A DNA stretch of 64,000 nt from Ardenticatenaceae bacterium (GTDB taxonomy: Bacteria; Chloroflexota; Anaerolineae; Promineifilales; Promineifilaceae): NCBI GenBank assembly GCA_020634395.1, contig JACKBU010000001.1, positions 186,001 through 250,000 of the forward strand. Direction: 5' to 3'. Both the position numbers and the translations under genes were made by a program. Positions 8,000 through 16,216 of the stretch are shown here, piece by piece (position 1 is the stretch's first letter; each line of letters begins with the position of its first letter). The notes under the pieces were generated by a model. The model was not told the origin of the DNA, made no database searches, and saw only the letters and a program-made list of their open reading frames with translations.

Positions 8000-9039
8000 T
8001 TCCACCTATTAACGTTGATCGGATGGTTGAATTTCTAGTCGGCCTGCTCAACACACCCAGCCCCACCGGCGACACCGACCGGGCCATCGCTTACGTGCAG
8101 CAGGCGTTTGCCGAGCTGCCGCTGGCCATGCAAGTTTCGCCGAAGGGCTTTCTGACCGGCACGTGGACCGGCAGCAGCCACGACGCGCCGCGCGCCCTCA
8201 CCGCCCACGTCGACACGCTGGGGGCCATGGTGCGGGAAGTAAAGGAAAACGGCCGTCTCCGCCTGACCCAACTGGGCGGCTGGTCATGGACCTCCGTGGA
8301 AGGCGAAGGCGTTACCATCTTCACCGCCGGCGGCCAGACCTACCGCGGCGCCATCCTGCCCACCACGGCCTCCGTCCACGCCCACACCCGCGAAGAACGC
8401 AGCGCCACGCGCACCGACACCAACACCGAGGTGCGCATCGACGCCATCACCTCCTCCCGCGAGGAGACACAGGCTTTGGGCATCCAGGTCGGCGACATCG
8501 TCGCCTTTGATCCGCGCGTGGAGCTTAACGACAACGGCTTCATTCGCTCCCGCCACCTGGACGACAAAGCGTGCGTGGCCACCATCTACGCCGCGCTCCT
8601 GGCCCTGGTCGATGCCGGATTGGAACCCAAACAAACCACCACCATCCACATCAGCAACTACGAAGAAGTGGGCCACGGCGCGGCCACCGGCTTCCCGCCG
8701 GACCTCGTGGACCTGCTGACGGTCGACATGGCCGTCGTAGCCCCCGCTCAGCAGTCAGATGAACATTCTGTGACCATTTGCGCCAAAGATTCGGCCGGGC
8801 CGTATCATTTAGGCTTCCGGCGAGAGTTAGAGGCGTTGGCCCAGGCCAACCAGATCCCATACAAAGTAGACGTTTATCCGTTTTACGGTTCGGACGGAGA
8901 GGCGTACTGGCAAGCCGGCGGCAACGTGCGCGTCGGGCTGATTGGGCCAGGCGTGGACGCCTCTCACCATTACGAGCGCACCCACCGGGATGCGCTTCAG
9001 TACACGGCGCAGCTCATCGCCGCTTACCTGTTAAGCTAA
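7996..9039 (+). CDS. M42 family aminopeptidase
   Basis: Cytosolic dizinc aminopeptidase, 347 residues, of the M42 glutamyl/deblocking aminopeptidase family, removing N-terminal residues from peptides. The metal and catalytic residues are visible in order: AHVDTLG (His, Asp), HLDDKACV (bridging Asp), NYEEVGHG (catalytic Glu pair), VDMAVVAP (Asp) and HYERTH near the C-terminus. AGGAGG at 7982-7987 precedes ATG 7996. Frv/YsdC-type endoglucanase annotations belong to the same family and are not supported here. Confidence 0.9.
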   Translation: MIPPINVDRMVEFLVGLLNTPSPTGDTDRAIAYVQQAFAELPLAMQVSPKGFLTGTWTGSSHDAPRALTAHVDTLGAMVREVKENGRLRLTQLGGWSWTSVEGEGVTIFTAGGQTYRGAILPTTASVHAHTREERSATRTDTNTEVRIDAITSSREETQALGIQVGDIVAFDPRVELNDNGFIRSRHLDDKACVATIYAALLALVDAGLEPKQTTTIHISNYEEVGHGAATGFPPDLVDLLTVDMAVVAPAQQSDEHSVTICAKDSAGPYHLGFRRELEALAQANQIPYKVDVYPFYGSDGEAYWQAGGNVRVGLIGPGVDASHHYERTHRDALQYTAQLIAAYLLS

Positions 9040-9141
9040 CGCCGCATCATCCAGCCAGGGGAAATATTGTCCGGGGGAAAACGCCCTTCTACTGCCCCTT
9101 ATTTGCCTGGCCCCCACTGCGCACTAAAAGGAGTGAAAAGT

Positions 9142-10932
9142 ATGAACCCTTCTCGTATGCTGCTTATCTTGTTTGTGTTCTGTGCCGTCGTCATGACGGC
9201 TTGCGGCGGCCAGGAACCGGAGCCAACGGCCGTGCCCACCCCCATCGTCGATGCCGCCGCCACGGAAACGGCCGTGCCGCCCACCGCCACGCCCCTCACC
9301 GAGCCGGTCTTCGGCCTGGCCACCGTGGAAAGCGTGCAGGTCCTGACACTGGAATCCTTTCCAGTGCAGATCAACGTCCTGGTGCGCGGTGTGCTGCCCA
9401 ACGAATGCACCAGCATCGACGACATTGTGAGCGAGCGTGACGGCAACGCCTTCACTGTGGTGATAACAACCGTGCAAGACCCGGACGTGATCTGCACGCA
9501 AAGCATCGTCCCGTTTGAGGAAACCGTTGCCCTGGATGTTGTGGATCTGCCGGCCGGCACGTACACGGTCAACGTCAACGGCATCAGCGGCTCCTTTACG
9601 CTGGACGTAGACAACACCGCCCCGGAAGCGGAAGCGACGGTTTCGGCCAGCGGCACGGCCGTCAGCGGCGAAAATGGCACGATTAACGGCCGTGTCTGGC
9701 ATGATGTGTGCGCCGCCGGCGCCGAAGGCGCAGACACCGCTCCGGCCGAAGGCTGCGTGACCCTGACAGACGGCGCCACGGCCGCCAACGGCCAGTTGGA
9801 GGTCGGGGAACCGGGCATCGAAGGTGTCCGTGTGAGCCTGGGTGAGGGGGAGTGCCCGGCGGATGGCATTGGAACGGCCGTGACCGACATCGCCGGCAAC
9901 TACACCTTCGCCGAACTCAGCCCCGGCACCTACTGCGTCTCAGTCGATCCCCTGGATGAACAAAACCAGGAGATTTTGGTTCCCGGCCAGTGGACTTTTC
10001 CAGAGGTTGATCTAGGCGAAACGACAGTAGACCTGACCGCCGGCAGTGTTATCAGCGACGTCAACTTCGGCTGGGACTTCCAGTTCCTCCCCCTGCCAGA
10101 AACCAACGCCGCCGACTGCACCACCAGCATCGAGTTTGTGCAGGACCTCAATATCCCCGACGACACAGCCTTTCCTCCGGGGGCAGAATTTGTTAAGCGC
10201 TGGGAACTGCGCAACAACGGCACCTGCATCTGGACCACCGATTACAGCGTGGTCTTCGTTGGCGGCGACCTGATGGGCGCGCAGGAAGTTATCACCCTGA
10301 CTAAAGCGGTGGTTCCAGACCAGACAGTAGAGATCGCCGTGCCGATGGTTGCGCCGGAAACCCCTGGCACGTACCGGGGCAACTGGCAAATCGCCGACGC
10401 CAATGGCGATCCCTTTGGCATCGACGGCTTCGTCGAGGATGCCTTCTGGCTGCAAATTGTCGTTGCCCAGGATGCTCCGCCGCTGGCTACGCCGGAGCCA
10501 AATTCGGCGGCCGTGGGCGGCATCGTCTGGGATGATTTCTGCGTCAACAGCAATCCGGGCCGAGGCTGCTGGGAATATCCAGACGGCAGCGGCATCTTCA
10601 TCGGCGATGGCTCGCAGACTGGCAGCGAACCTTCTCTGCCGGGCGTCACCATCAGCCTGTCCGGCGGCGTGTGTCCCAGCGACGGCACCGTCCCTGCGGC
10701 CGGCCAGGTGATTGAGACGATGGAGACGGGGGAAGACGGCCGTTTCCTCTTCGACGGGCTGGCGGGCGGTACATATTGCATCTTTATGGACGCCCTTAGC
10801 ACCGCCAACGTGGACCTGCTGATTCCCGGCAACTGGACCTGGCCGGCCGTGGGCGTGGGCAGCTATACCGTGGCCCTCGATGAAGGCGAAGAGCGCCTGG
10901 ACCTGGATTTCGGCTGGGATTATCAGGATTAG
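9142..10932 (+). CDS. surface lipoprotein with SdrD-B-like and NBR1-like domains
   Basis: A 596-residue extracellular lipoprotein. The signal peptide ends in a lipobox VVMTAC with Cys21, followed by a Pro/Thr/Ala linker (25-55). Domains are: a beta domain to about 180; an SdrD-B/Cna-B-like domain (about 185-330, GTINGRVWHD...YTFAELSPGTYCVSVD); an NBR1-like FW domain with conserved Trp residues (about 340-450, PPGAEFVKRWELRNNG...RGNWQIAD); and a second SdrD-B-like domain (about 475-596). AAAAGGAG precedes ATG 9142. It has no catalytic motif, so a structural or adhesive role is inferred. The stop is followed by a strong terminator. It carries several ACGGCCGT copies. Confidence 0.8.
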   Translation: MNPSRMLLILFVFCAVVMTACGGQEPEPTAVPTPIVDAAATETAVPPTATPLTEPVFGLATVESVQVLTLESFPVQINVLVRGVLPNECTSIDDIVSERDGNAFTVVITTVQDPDVICTQSIVPFEETVALDVVDLPAGTYTVNVNGISGSFTLDVDNTAPEAEATVSASGTAVSGENGTINGRVWHDVCAAGAEGADTAPAEGCVTLTDGATAANGQLEVGEPGIEGVRVSLGEGECPADGIGTAVTDIAGNYTFAELSPGTYCVSVDPLDEQNQEILVPGQWTFPEVDLGETTVDLTAGSVISDVNFGWDFQFLPLPETNAADCTTSIEFVQDLNIPDDTAFPPGAEFVKRWELRNNGTCIWTTDYSVVFVGGDLMGAQEVITLTKAVVPDQTVEIAVPMVAPETPGTYRGNWQIADANGDPFGIDGFVEDAFWLQIVVAQDAPPLATPEPNSAAVGGIVWDDFCVNSNPGRGCWEYPDGSGIFIGDGSQTGSEPSLPGVTISLSGGVCPSDGTVPAAGQVIETMETGEDGRFLFDGLAGGTYCIFMDALSTANVDLLIPGNWTWPAVGVGSYTVALDEGEERLDLDFGWDYQD

Positions 10933-10935
10933 AAA

Positions 10936-10978
10936 AGCTGTGAGCTAGAAGCTGTTAGCCGGAAGCTGGAAGCTGGAA
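10936..10978. repeat. word-repeat spacer, GAAGCTG family
   Basis: Five near-copies of the word (G)AAGCTGG/AAGCTGT in 45 bases between the lipoprotein stop and its terminator. No inverted partner is evident. Confidence 0.55.
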
Positions 10979-10982
10979 GTGG

Positions 10983-11022
10983 ACGGCCGTTTCTCTGCAA
11001 AGGGAGAAACGGCCGTTTTTTT
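10983..11022 (+). terminator. intrinsic terminator with ACGGCCGT stem
   Basis: Perfect 13-bp stem, ACGGCCGTTTCTC (10983-10995) against GAGAAACGGCCGT (11004-11016), 8-base loop, then seven T. It ends the lipoprotein transcript. Confidence 0.9.
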
Positions 11023-11059
11023 ATTCCCATTTTTCGCCGCGCTTTCCCTCCGGCGCCTC

Positions 11060-11088
11060 TTGACACGACCTCGCGAATCTGCCATACT
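11060..11088 (+). promoter_or_regulatory. fadR-like gene promoter
   Basis: Consensus -35 TTGACA (11060-11065), 17-base spacer, -10 CATACT (11083-11088). The predicted start near 11095 falls inside the operator. Confidence 0.8.
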
Positions 11089-11094
11089 TTCACT

Positions 11095-11111
11095 AACTGG
11101 TCAGACCACTT
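11095..11111 (+). promoter_or_regulatory. FadR-type operator at the transcription start
   Basis: AACTGGTCAGACCACTT, a near-palindrome with core TGGTCAGACCA, closely resembling the 17-bp FadR operator known from enterobacteria (TGGTNNGACCA core). Its place at the +1 site of the fadR-like gene suggests autorepression. Confidence 0.7.
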
Positions 11112-11141
11112 ACCAGTCATCGCAAGCACGGGAGTATCATC

Positions 11142-11846
11142 ATGAACAACTGGACCGCACCCCAAAAGCCCAACGGCTACGCCGAACAAACCCTGGTACA
11201 GGCCATCCTGGACGGCACCTTTCCACCCGGTTCCACCCTGCCGGGCGAGCGTACCCTGGCCGAACAGCTGGGCATTACCCGCCCCACACTACGTGAAGCC
11301 ATCCAGCGCCTGTCCCGCGATGGCTGGCTGACCGTGCAACAAGGTAAATCTACCGTCGTCAACAATTATTGGCAGGATGGCGGCCTGAACGTGCTGGAGG
11401 CGCTGGTTGCCTACCCGCAGTATCTGCCGCGCGGCTTTATTACCAACTTGCTGGAAGTGCGCCTGAACCTGGCTCCGGCTTATACGCGGGCGGCCGTCAA
11501 CCATGCTCCCACGGCCGTGGCCGCGTATCTGGCCGATTATGCGACGCTGGCAGAGGATACGGCCGTCTTTGCCGCCTACGACTGGCAGCTCCATCGCCAC
11601 CTCGCCATCCAGTCCGGCAACGCCATCTACACCCTCATCCTCAACGGCTTTACCGGCTTTTACGAGCAGTTAGCCCAGGTGTATTTCACCAGTGCCGAGG
11701 CCCGCGACCGCTCGCGTGTCTTTTACGCCGACCTCTTAGAGGCGGCCCAACAGGCCGACGCTGACCGGGCTGAAGCACTCACCCATGCCACGATGGCCGA
11801 AAGCATTCAGCTCTGGCAAGCCGCGCGGGCGCAGTCCCAAGAATAA
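11142..11846 (+). CDS. fadR: FadR-like GntR family regulator
   Basis: 234 residues. The N-terminal winged helix (about 8-75) contains FPPGSTLPGERTLAEQLGITRPTLREAI and RDGWLTVQQGKSTVVNNYW, very like the E. coli fatty-acid regulator FadR, including the Thr-Arg-x-Thr-x-x-Arg recognition helix (Thr46 of E. coli is Pro here). The all-helical effector domain also matches the FadR rather than the FCD or UTRA type (SGNAIYTLILNGFTGFYEQ; ESIQLW near the end keeps the Ser and Trp at positions tied to acyl-CoA binding in E. coli). It should bind DNA and release it on acyl-CoA binding. GGGAG precedes ATG 11142. Likely targets are itself and perhaps the two following genes. Confidence 0.82.
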   Translation: MNNWTAPQKPNGYAEQTLVQAILDGTFPPGSTLPGERTLAEQLGITRPTLREAIQRLSRDGWLTVQQGKSTVVNNYWQDGGLNVLEALVAYPQYLPRGFITNLLEVRLNLAPAYTRAAVNHAPTAVAAYLADYATLAEDTAVFAAYDWQLHRHLAIQSGNAIYTLILNGFTGFYEQLAQVYFTSAEARDRSRVFYADLLEAAQQADADRAEALTHATMAESIQLWQAARAQSQE

Positions 11847-11912
11847 GAAATGGGATATCGATGGACGCGGATCTTTTGATTTATGCCGTAGCCACTAAGG
11901 CTCTCTGAAAAG

Positions 11913-11967
11913 TTTGCTGGTTGGTTCGTTTGCTAGTTGGTTTCCAGCCAACTAACCAACCAGCAAA
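11913..11967. repeat. word-repeat hairpin, GGTTGGTT family
   Basis: Perfect 14-bp arms TTTGCTGGTTGGTT (11913-11926) and AACCAACCAGCAAA (11954-11967), with an inner TAGTTGG/CCAACTA pair. It sits in the 211-base spacer 11847-12057, whose flanks carry GACGCGGATC- and CAATCCGCGCC-like words related to the 13653 repeat. No promoter is evident. Confidence 0.75.
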
Positions 11968-12057
11968 CCAACCCACGGCTTGGTAGTTACTTTATGCCGC
12001 AGAATCCAAACGATCCGCGCCAATCCGCGCCCGATCAAATAAAAAGGAGTTTTCAGG

Positions 12058-13650
12058 ATGAGACGATGGAATGGGTGGGGTGATACCACCACGGATTATC
12101 CTTTACCGGAGACGGCCGTTCCCTTTCTCACCGCGCGCGTCGGGCCGGGCGTGCCGGTACCAGACGCCCAGTTAGCCGATGTGATCGCCTGCGTGCCGCC
12201 ATCCCGCCTGCCCGCGCACAAACTGATCAACCAGGAACCGGAAACGCGGGTGCGCCATGCCTGCGGCCAGAGTCTGCCGGACTGGGTGGCGATGCGTTAC
12301 GGCCGTTTCCCCGCCTTCCCCGACGGCGTAGCCTTCCCCACGACGGATGCCGACGTGCGCGAGTTGATCCAGTACGCCATCGCCAACGATGTAAAGCTCA
12401 TCCCTTATGGCGGCGGGACCAGTGTTGTGGGCCACATCAACCCACAGCCGGGCGACGCGCCGGTGCTGACGGTGGACATGGGGCGGCTGAACCAACTGCG
12501 CCACTTCGATCGCCACAGTCTGCTGGCGACCTTTGGCGCGGGCACGCCAGGGCCAGACGTGGAGGCGCAGTTACGCGCCCAGGGCTGCACGCTGGGTCAT
12601 TACCCCCAGTCGTTTGAGCTGTCGTCGCTGGGCGGTTGGGTGGTGACGCGCTCCAGCGGGCAGCAGTCGCGGGGCTACGGCCGTATCGAAGACCTGTTCG
12701 CCGGGGGAACGCTGGAATCGCCCGCCGGATGTTGGCAACTGCCGCCCCATCCCGCCTCCGCCGCCGGACCAGATTTGCGCCAGCTTGTGCTTGGCTCCGA
12801 AGGGCGGCTGGGCATCCTGACGGAAGCCACCGTGCGCGCGCGCCCGCTGTCGGAGAGCGAAGAATTCCACGCCGTTTTCTTCCCCGATTTTGCCAGGGGG
12901 CAAACGGCCGTGCGCCAGATCATTCAGGCGGGTGTGCCCATCTCCATGCTGCGGCTGAGCACGGCCACCGAAACCACCACCACCCTGGCCCTGGCCGGCC
13001 ACGAGCGGCTCATCGGCGGGCTGGAAAAGCTGTTGGGGCTGCGCGGTGTGGACGAGGAGAAGGCCATGCTGCTGATCGGCGTGACGGGCGGCAGCGCCCT
13101 GGTGAAAATGGCCCGTAAGGCGGCCATCGACGCCGCCAAAGAGTTTGGCGGTATCCACGTCGGGCAAACGTTTGGCAAGCAGTGGGTGAAGGGGCGCTTC
13201 CACACGCCCTATTTGCGAAATACCTTGTGGGAGATGGGTTACGCGGTGGACACGCTGGAAACGGCCGTGCCCTGGTCCAACGTGGACAAAACCCTGGCCG
13301 ACATCGAAGCCGCGCTGCACACGGCCGTTGCCAACGAGGGCGAAAAGATCCACGTCTTTACCCATCTGTCGCACGTTTATCCCACGGGGGCCAGCATTTA
13401 CACTACATTTCTGTTTCGGCTGGATGCGGACCCGGACGTGGTATTGGCGCGGTGGGAGAAATTGAAGGCGGCGGCGTCAACGGCCGTTGTCGCCAACCAG
13501 GGCACCATCAGCCACCAGCACGGCGTGGGCACCGATCACGCACCCTACCTGCCCGCCGAAAAAGGCGAACTGGGCATCGCCGTCCTGCAAGACGCCTTGC
13601 GCCGCTTTGATCCGTATGGGGTGATGAATCCTGGGAAACTGATAGGGTAA
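12058..13650 (+). CDS. FAD-linked oxidase, alkylglycerone-phosphate synthase-like
   Basis: 530-residue flavoprotein of the vanillyl-alcohol-oxidase/PCMH fold. The FAD-binding part covers about 90-270 (LIPYGGGTSVVGHI; SSLGGWVVTRSSGQQSRGYG) and the substrate cap about 290-520. The C-terminal ISHQHGVGTDH matches the histidine-rich active-site loop of alkylglycerone-phosphate synthase (AGPS), which exchanges the acyl group of acyl-DHAP for an alkyl group in ether-lipid synthesis. D-lactate/glycolate oxidases are more distant relatives and cannot be excluded. AAAAAGGAG precedes ATG 12058. The neighbours, a FadR-like regulator and a GlpD-type enzyme, fit lipid or glycerol-phosphate metabolism. Confidence 0.75.
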   Translation: MRRWNGWGDTTTDYPLPETAVPFLTARVGPGVPVPDAQLADVIACVPPSRLPAHKLINQEPETRVRHACGQSLPDWVAMRYGRFPAFPDGVAFPTTDADVRELIQYAIANDVKLIPYGGGTSVVGHINPQPGDAPVLTVDMGRLNQLRHFDRHSLLATFGAGTPGPDVEAQLRAQGCTLGHYPQSFELSSLGGWVVTRSSGQQSRGYGRIEDLFAGGTLESPAGCWQLPPHPASAAGPDLRQLVLGSEGRLGILTEATVRARPLSESEEFHAVFFPDFARGQTAVRQIIQAGVPISMLRLSTATETTTTLALAGHERLIGGLEKLLGLRGVDEEKAMLLIGVTGGSALVKMARKAAIDAAKEFGGIHVGQTFGKQWVKGRFHTPYLRNTLWEMGYAVDTLETAVPWSNVDKTLADIEAALHTAVANEGEKIHVFTHLSHVYPTGASIYTTFLFRLDADPDVVLARWEKLKAAASTAVVANQGTISHQHGVGTDHAPYLPAEKGELGIAVLQDALRRFDPYGVMNPGKLIG

Positions 13651-13652
13651 GA

Positions 13653-13741
13653 ATGGGACACGGATTTTCGCGAATTAGACGGATTTTTACAGATATAAAA
13701 TCCGTGTTTATCCGCCACACCCGTGTAAATCCGCGTCCCAT
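13653..13741. repeat. word-repeat hairpin, AAATCCGYGT family
   Basis: Spacer between the AGPS-like and glpD-like genes. Arms ATGGGACACGGATTT (13653-13667) and AAATCCGCGTCCCAT (13727-13741) pair with one mismatch; between them further copies of the AATCCGTGT word occur. Words like this are widespread in intergenic DNA of environmental bacteria; that comparison is from general knowledge. Confidence 0.75.
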
Positions 13742-13759
13742 TTCCATTCCGGAGAAAAT

Positions 13760-15523
13760 ATGTGGACTGGTGATTGGCGAGAAAATGTGTGGCAGGAAGT
13801 AGAACGGCCGTATGACATCGTCATCGTCGGCGGGGGCATTACGGGCGCGGGGATTTTGCGCGAAGCGGTGCGGCTAGGCTTACGGGCGCTGCTGGTGGAG
13901 CAAAAGGATTTCGCCTGGGGGACCTCCAGCCGCTCGTCCAAGCTGGTGCATGGCGGGCTGCGCTATCTAAAAGAAGGGAAAATCGGCCTGACGCGCGCCT
14001 CTGTGCTGGAGCGGGAGCATCTCCTGGAAGAAGGGCCTGGGCTGATCGACCCGTTGGGCTTTTTGCTGGCGACTTACAAAAGCGACAAAACCGGCCGCCT
14101 GGTCTTCCGCGCCGGTCTGACGGTGTACGATTTGCTGGCTTTGCAATGGAGCCACAAATATTACAGCCCGCGCGATTTCCAAATGCTCGCCCCGCACCTG
14201 ACCACTGAGGGCCTAAAAGGCGGCTTCCGCTACGGCGATGCGCAGACCGACGACGCCCGGCTGGTGCTGCGCGTCATCGCGGAAGCGGTGGCCGAGGGCG
14301 GCGTGGCCATCAACTATGTTGCTGCTGAATCTGTGCTGCGGGAGGAAAACGGCCGTGTCACCGGCCTCCTCGTGCGCGATCAACTCACCAACCAGACAGC
14401 TCGCGTGACGGCGCGGGTCGTCGTCAGCGCCACCGGCGCCTGGGCCGACGAATTACGCGGACAGGTAGGCGGCGAGGCGAAGATACGGCCGTTGCGCGGC
14501 AGCCATCTGGTATTCCGCAGTTGGCGCCTGCCGGTGGCCCAGGCCATCAGTTTTTTGCACCCCATCGACCAGCGCCCGGTCATGATTTTTCCCTGGGAGG
14601 GTGTGACGCTGGTGGGCACTACCGACGTCGACCATCACAAAGCGCTGGACAAAGAGCCGTGCATCTCGCCGGAGGAAACCGCTTACCTGCTGGCAGCGGT
14701 GGATTCACAATTCCCTTCGTTGGGCATCACGCTGAGCGACGTGGTGGCGGCTTTCGCCGGGGTGCGCCCGGTGATCGGCAGCGGCAAGGAAGACCCGTCG
14801 GAGGAATCGCGCGACCACGTCGTCTGGGTGGAAGACGGCCTGCTGACGGTGACCGGCGGCAAACTGACCACCTTCCGACTGATCGCCCTGGACGCCTTAA
14901 AAGAGGTGCGCCACCTGCTGCCGGATTTACCGGAACTGGACGAAAACCTGCCCGTGTTGAACCCGGTGGACGTCGCCCTGTCCAGCGAAAGTTTGCCGGA
15001 CGAAGTGCGCCGCCGCCTGCTGGGCCGTTACGGAACCCTGGCTCCGGCGCTGACAGCCGCAGCGCGGTCAGGCGAACTGGAAGTCATCCCTGGCACACAA
15101 ACAATCTGGGCGGAACTGCGTTGGGCGGCCCGCGCGGAGGCAGTTGTGCACCTGGATGATTTGCTGCTGCGGCGGGTGCGCCTGGGGATTTTGCTGCCGG
15201 AGGGCGGTGCGGCGCTGCTGCCGCGCGTGCAGGCTATCTGTCAGGAGGAGCTGGGGTGGGATGACGGCCGTTGGCAAAGCGAGCAGGCGGCGTATCTGGC
15301 GTTGGTGCGCGGCTGCTACAGCGTGCCGGACGCGGCGCTCATCCCAGATTGGCGAGCGATGCTGGCGGAAGCGGCGCAGAACGAATGGGCAAAAGCGGCA
15401 GAAGGCGCGGATGGAAAGTGGCAACGGCCGTTGCAGTTCGCTTTTGCCCTGTTGTTAGGACTGGTTTTCGTCTGGTGGATGCGCGGACGATACTCGCCGG
15501 CACGTGAGATAACGATGAGATAA
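13760..15523 (+). CDS. glpD: FAD-dependent glycerol-3-phosphate dehydrogenase with C-terminal membrane helix
   Basis: 587 residues. Oxidises glycerol 3-phosphate to dihydroxyacetone phosphate and passes electrons to quinone. The FAD Rossmann motif is IVIVGGGITGAGILRE (20-35); GTSSRSSKLVHGGLRYL, IRPLRGSHLVF and LTVTGGKLTTFR are GlpD signatures; the C-terminal DAO_C domain covers about 415-545. Unusually, the chain ends in one hydrophobic helix (about 557-575, LQFAFALLLGLVFVWW) followed by basic residues, which would anchor it; typical GlpD binds the membrane peripherally. GGAG lies ahead of ATG 13760. DHAP made here is the precursor of the acyl-DHAP used by AGPS-type enzymes. Confidence 0.9.
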   Translation: MWTGDWRENVWQEVERPYDIVIVGGGITGAGILREAVRLGLRALLVEQKDFAWGTSSRSSKLVHGGLRYLKEGKIGLTRASVLEREHLLEEGPGLIDPLGFLLATYKSDKTGRLVFRAGLTVYDLLALQWSHKYYSPRDFQMLAPHLTTEGLKGGFRYGDAQTDDARLVLRVIAEAVAEGGVAINYVAAESVLREENGRVTGLLVRDQLTNQTARVTARVVVSATGAWADELRGQVGGEAKIRPLRGSHLVFRSWRLPVAQAISFLHPIDQRPVMIFPWEGVTLVGTTDVDHHKALDKEPCISPEETAYLLAAVDSQFPSLGITLSDVVAAFAGVRPVIGSGKEDPSEESRDHVVWVEDGLLTVTGGKLTTFRLIALDALKEVRHLLPDLPELDENLPVLNPVDVALSSESLPDEVRRRLLGRYGTLAPALTAAARSGELEVIPGTQTIWAELRWAARAEAVVHLDDLLLRRVRLGILLPEGGAALLPRVQAICQEELGWDDGRWQSEQAAYLALVRGCYSVPDAALIPDWRAMLAEAAQNEWAKAAEGADGKWQRPLQFAFALLLGLVFVWWMRGRYSPAREITMR

Positions 15524-15544
15524 GGACGCCATCCAACAACAATT

Positions 15545-15573
15545 TTGGCAAGCCACTCTGCCTGGGATATAAT
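15545..15573 (+). promoter_or_regulatory. rpsO promoter
   Basis: TTGGCA (15545-15550), 17-base spacer, TATAAT (15568-15573). It leaves a leader of about 70 bases before the rpsO ATG. Confidence 0.85.
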
Positions 15574-15652
15574 CCTGATTCGGCTCGACGGTGCGACGCA
15601 ATTCGGCGCGACGGCTGGCGGGCTGCACATTACATCATTGGAGGATTATTAC

Positions 15653-15922
15653 ATGCCGTTAGAAGTGGCAGAAAAAGCCGAAATTTTTGAAGAGTTTGGC
15701 TCCCATGAGGGCGACACAGGTTCACCCGAGGTGCAGATTGCCATGTTTGATCGTCGCATCAAACAGTTGCAGGAACACCTCAAAGTTCATAAGCACGACG
15801 AAAGCTCCCGGCGCGGGCTGCTGAAACTCGTTGGTAAGCGGCGGCGTATGCTGGCCTACTTACGCAAAAAAGACCCCGAACGATATCGCGCCATCATTAA
15901 ACGTCTGGGTCTGCGTCGTTAA
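15653..15922 (+). CDS. rpsO: 30S ribosomal protein S15
   Basis: 89 residues, exactly the usual S15 length; binds 16S rRNA helices in the platform of the small subunit. Recognisable sequences are GSHEGDTGSPEVQIA and HKHDESSRRGLLKLVGKRRRMLAYL. GGAGG (15640-15644) precedes ATG 15653. The rpsO-pnp gene order is conserved in many bacteria. Confidence 0.98.
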   Translation: MPLEVAEKAEIFEEFGSHEGDTGSPEVQIAMFDRRIKQLQEHLKVHKHDESSRRGLLKLVGKRRRMLAYLRKKDPERYRAIIKRLGLRR

Positions 15923-15940
15923 AAAATAAATTGGTATTCG

Positions 15941-15963
15941 GGGGGCGAACTCGGTTCGCCCCC
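15941..15963 (+). terminator. hairpin after rpsO
   Basis: Perfect 10-bp stem GGGGGCGAAC / GTTCGCCCCC with a TCG loop. There is only a weak T stretch behind it (ATTTCGTT), so it may be a terminator, an attenuator or an RNA-processing site between rpsO and pnp. The remaining 253-base pnp leader holds an imperfect repeat (15972-16060) and no gene. Confidence 0.65.
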
Positions 15964-16216
15964 ATTTCGTTGAAGCCTGGGAGATAGGTTTAGGAATTGG
16001 GTATTGTTTCTTACCAAAACCTACCAGAGTAAGAGCCAATCCCCAGTCCCTAACCCCCCGGCCTCAACATCTTATCCGATCGGTTGAATAGTTGCAGGTG
16101 CCGCACACATTGCGGAATGATCAGTCGCCACAGTTCAGCCCGTTCGCGGGAAGTTCGTGCAGTGCCAACTGAAATTTTCCTATTCAGCCCAAGATGTTTT
16201 TGGAGGTTTATTTTCA

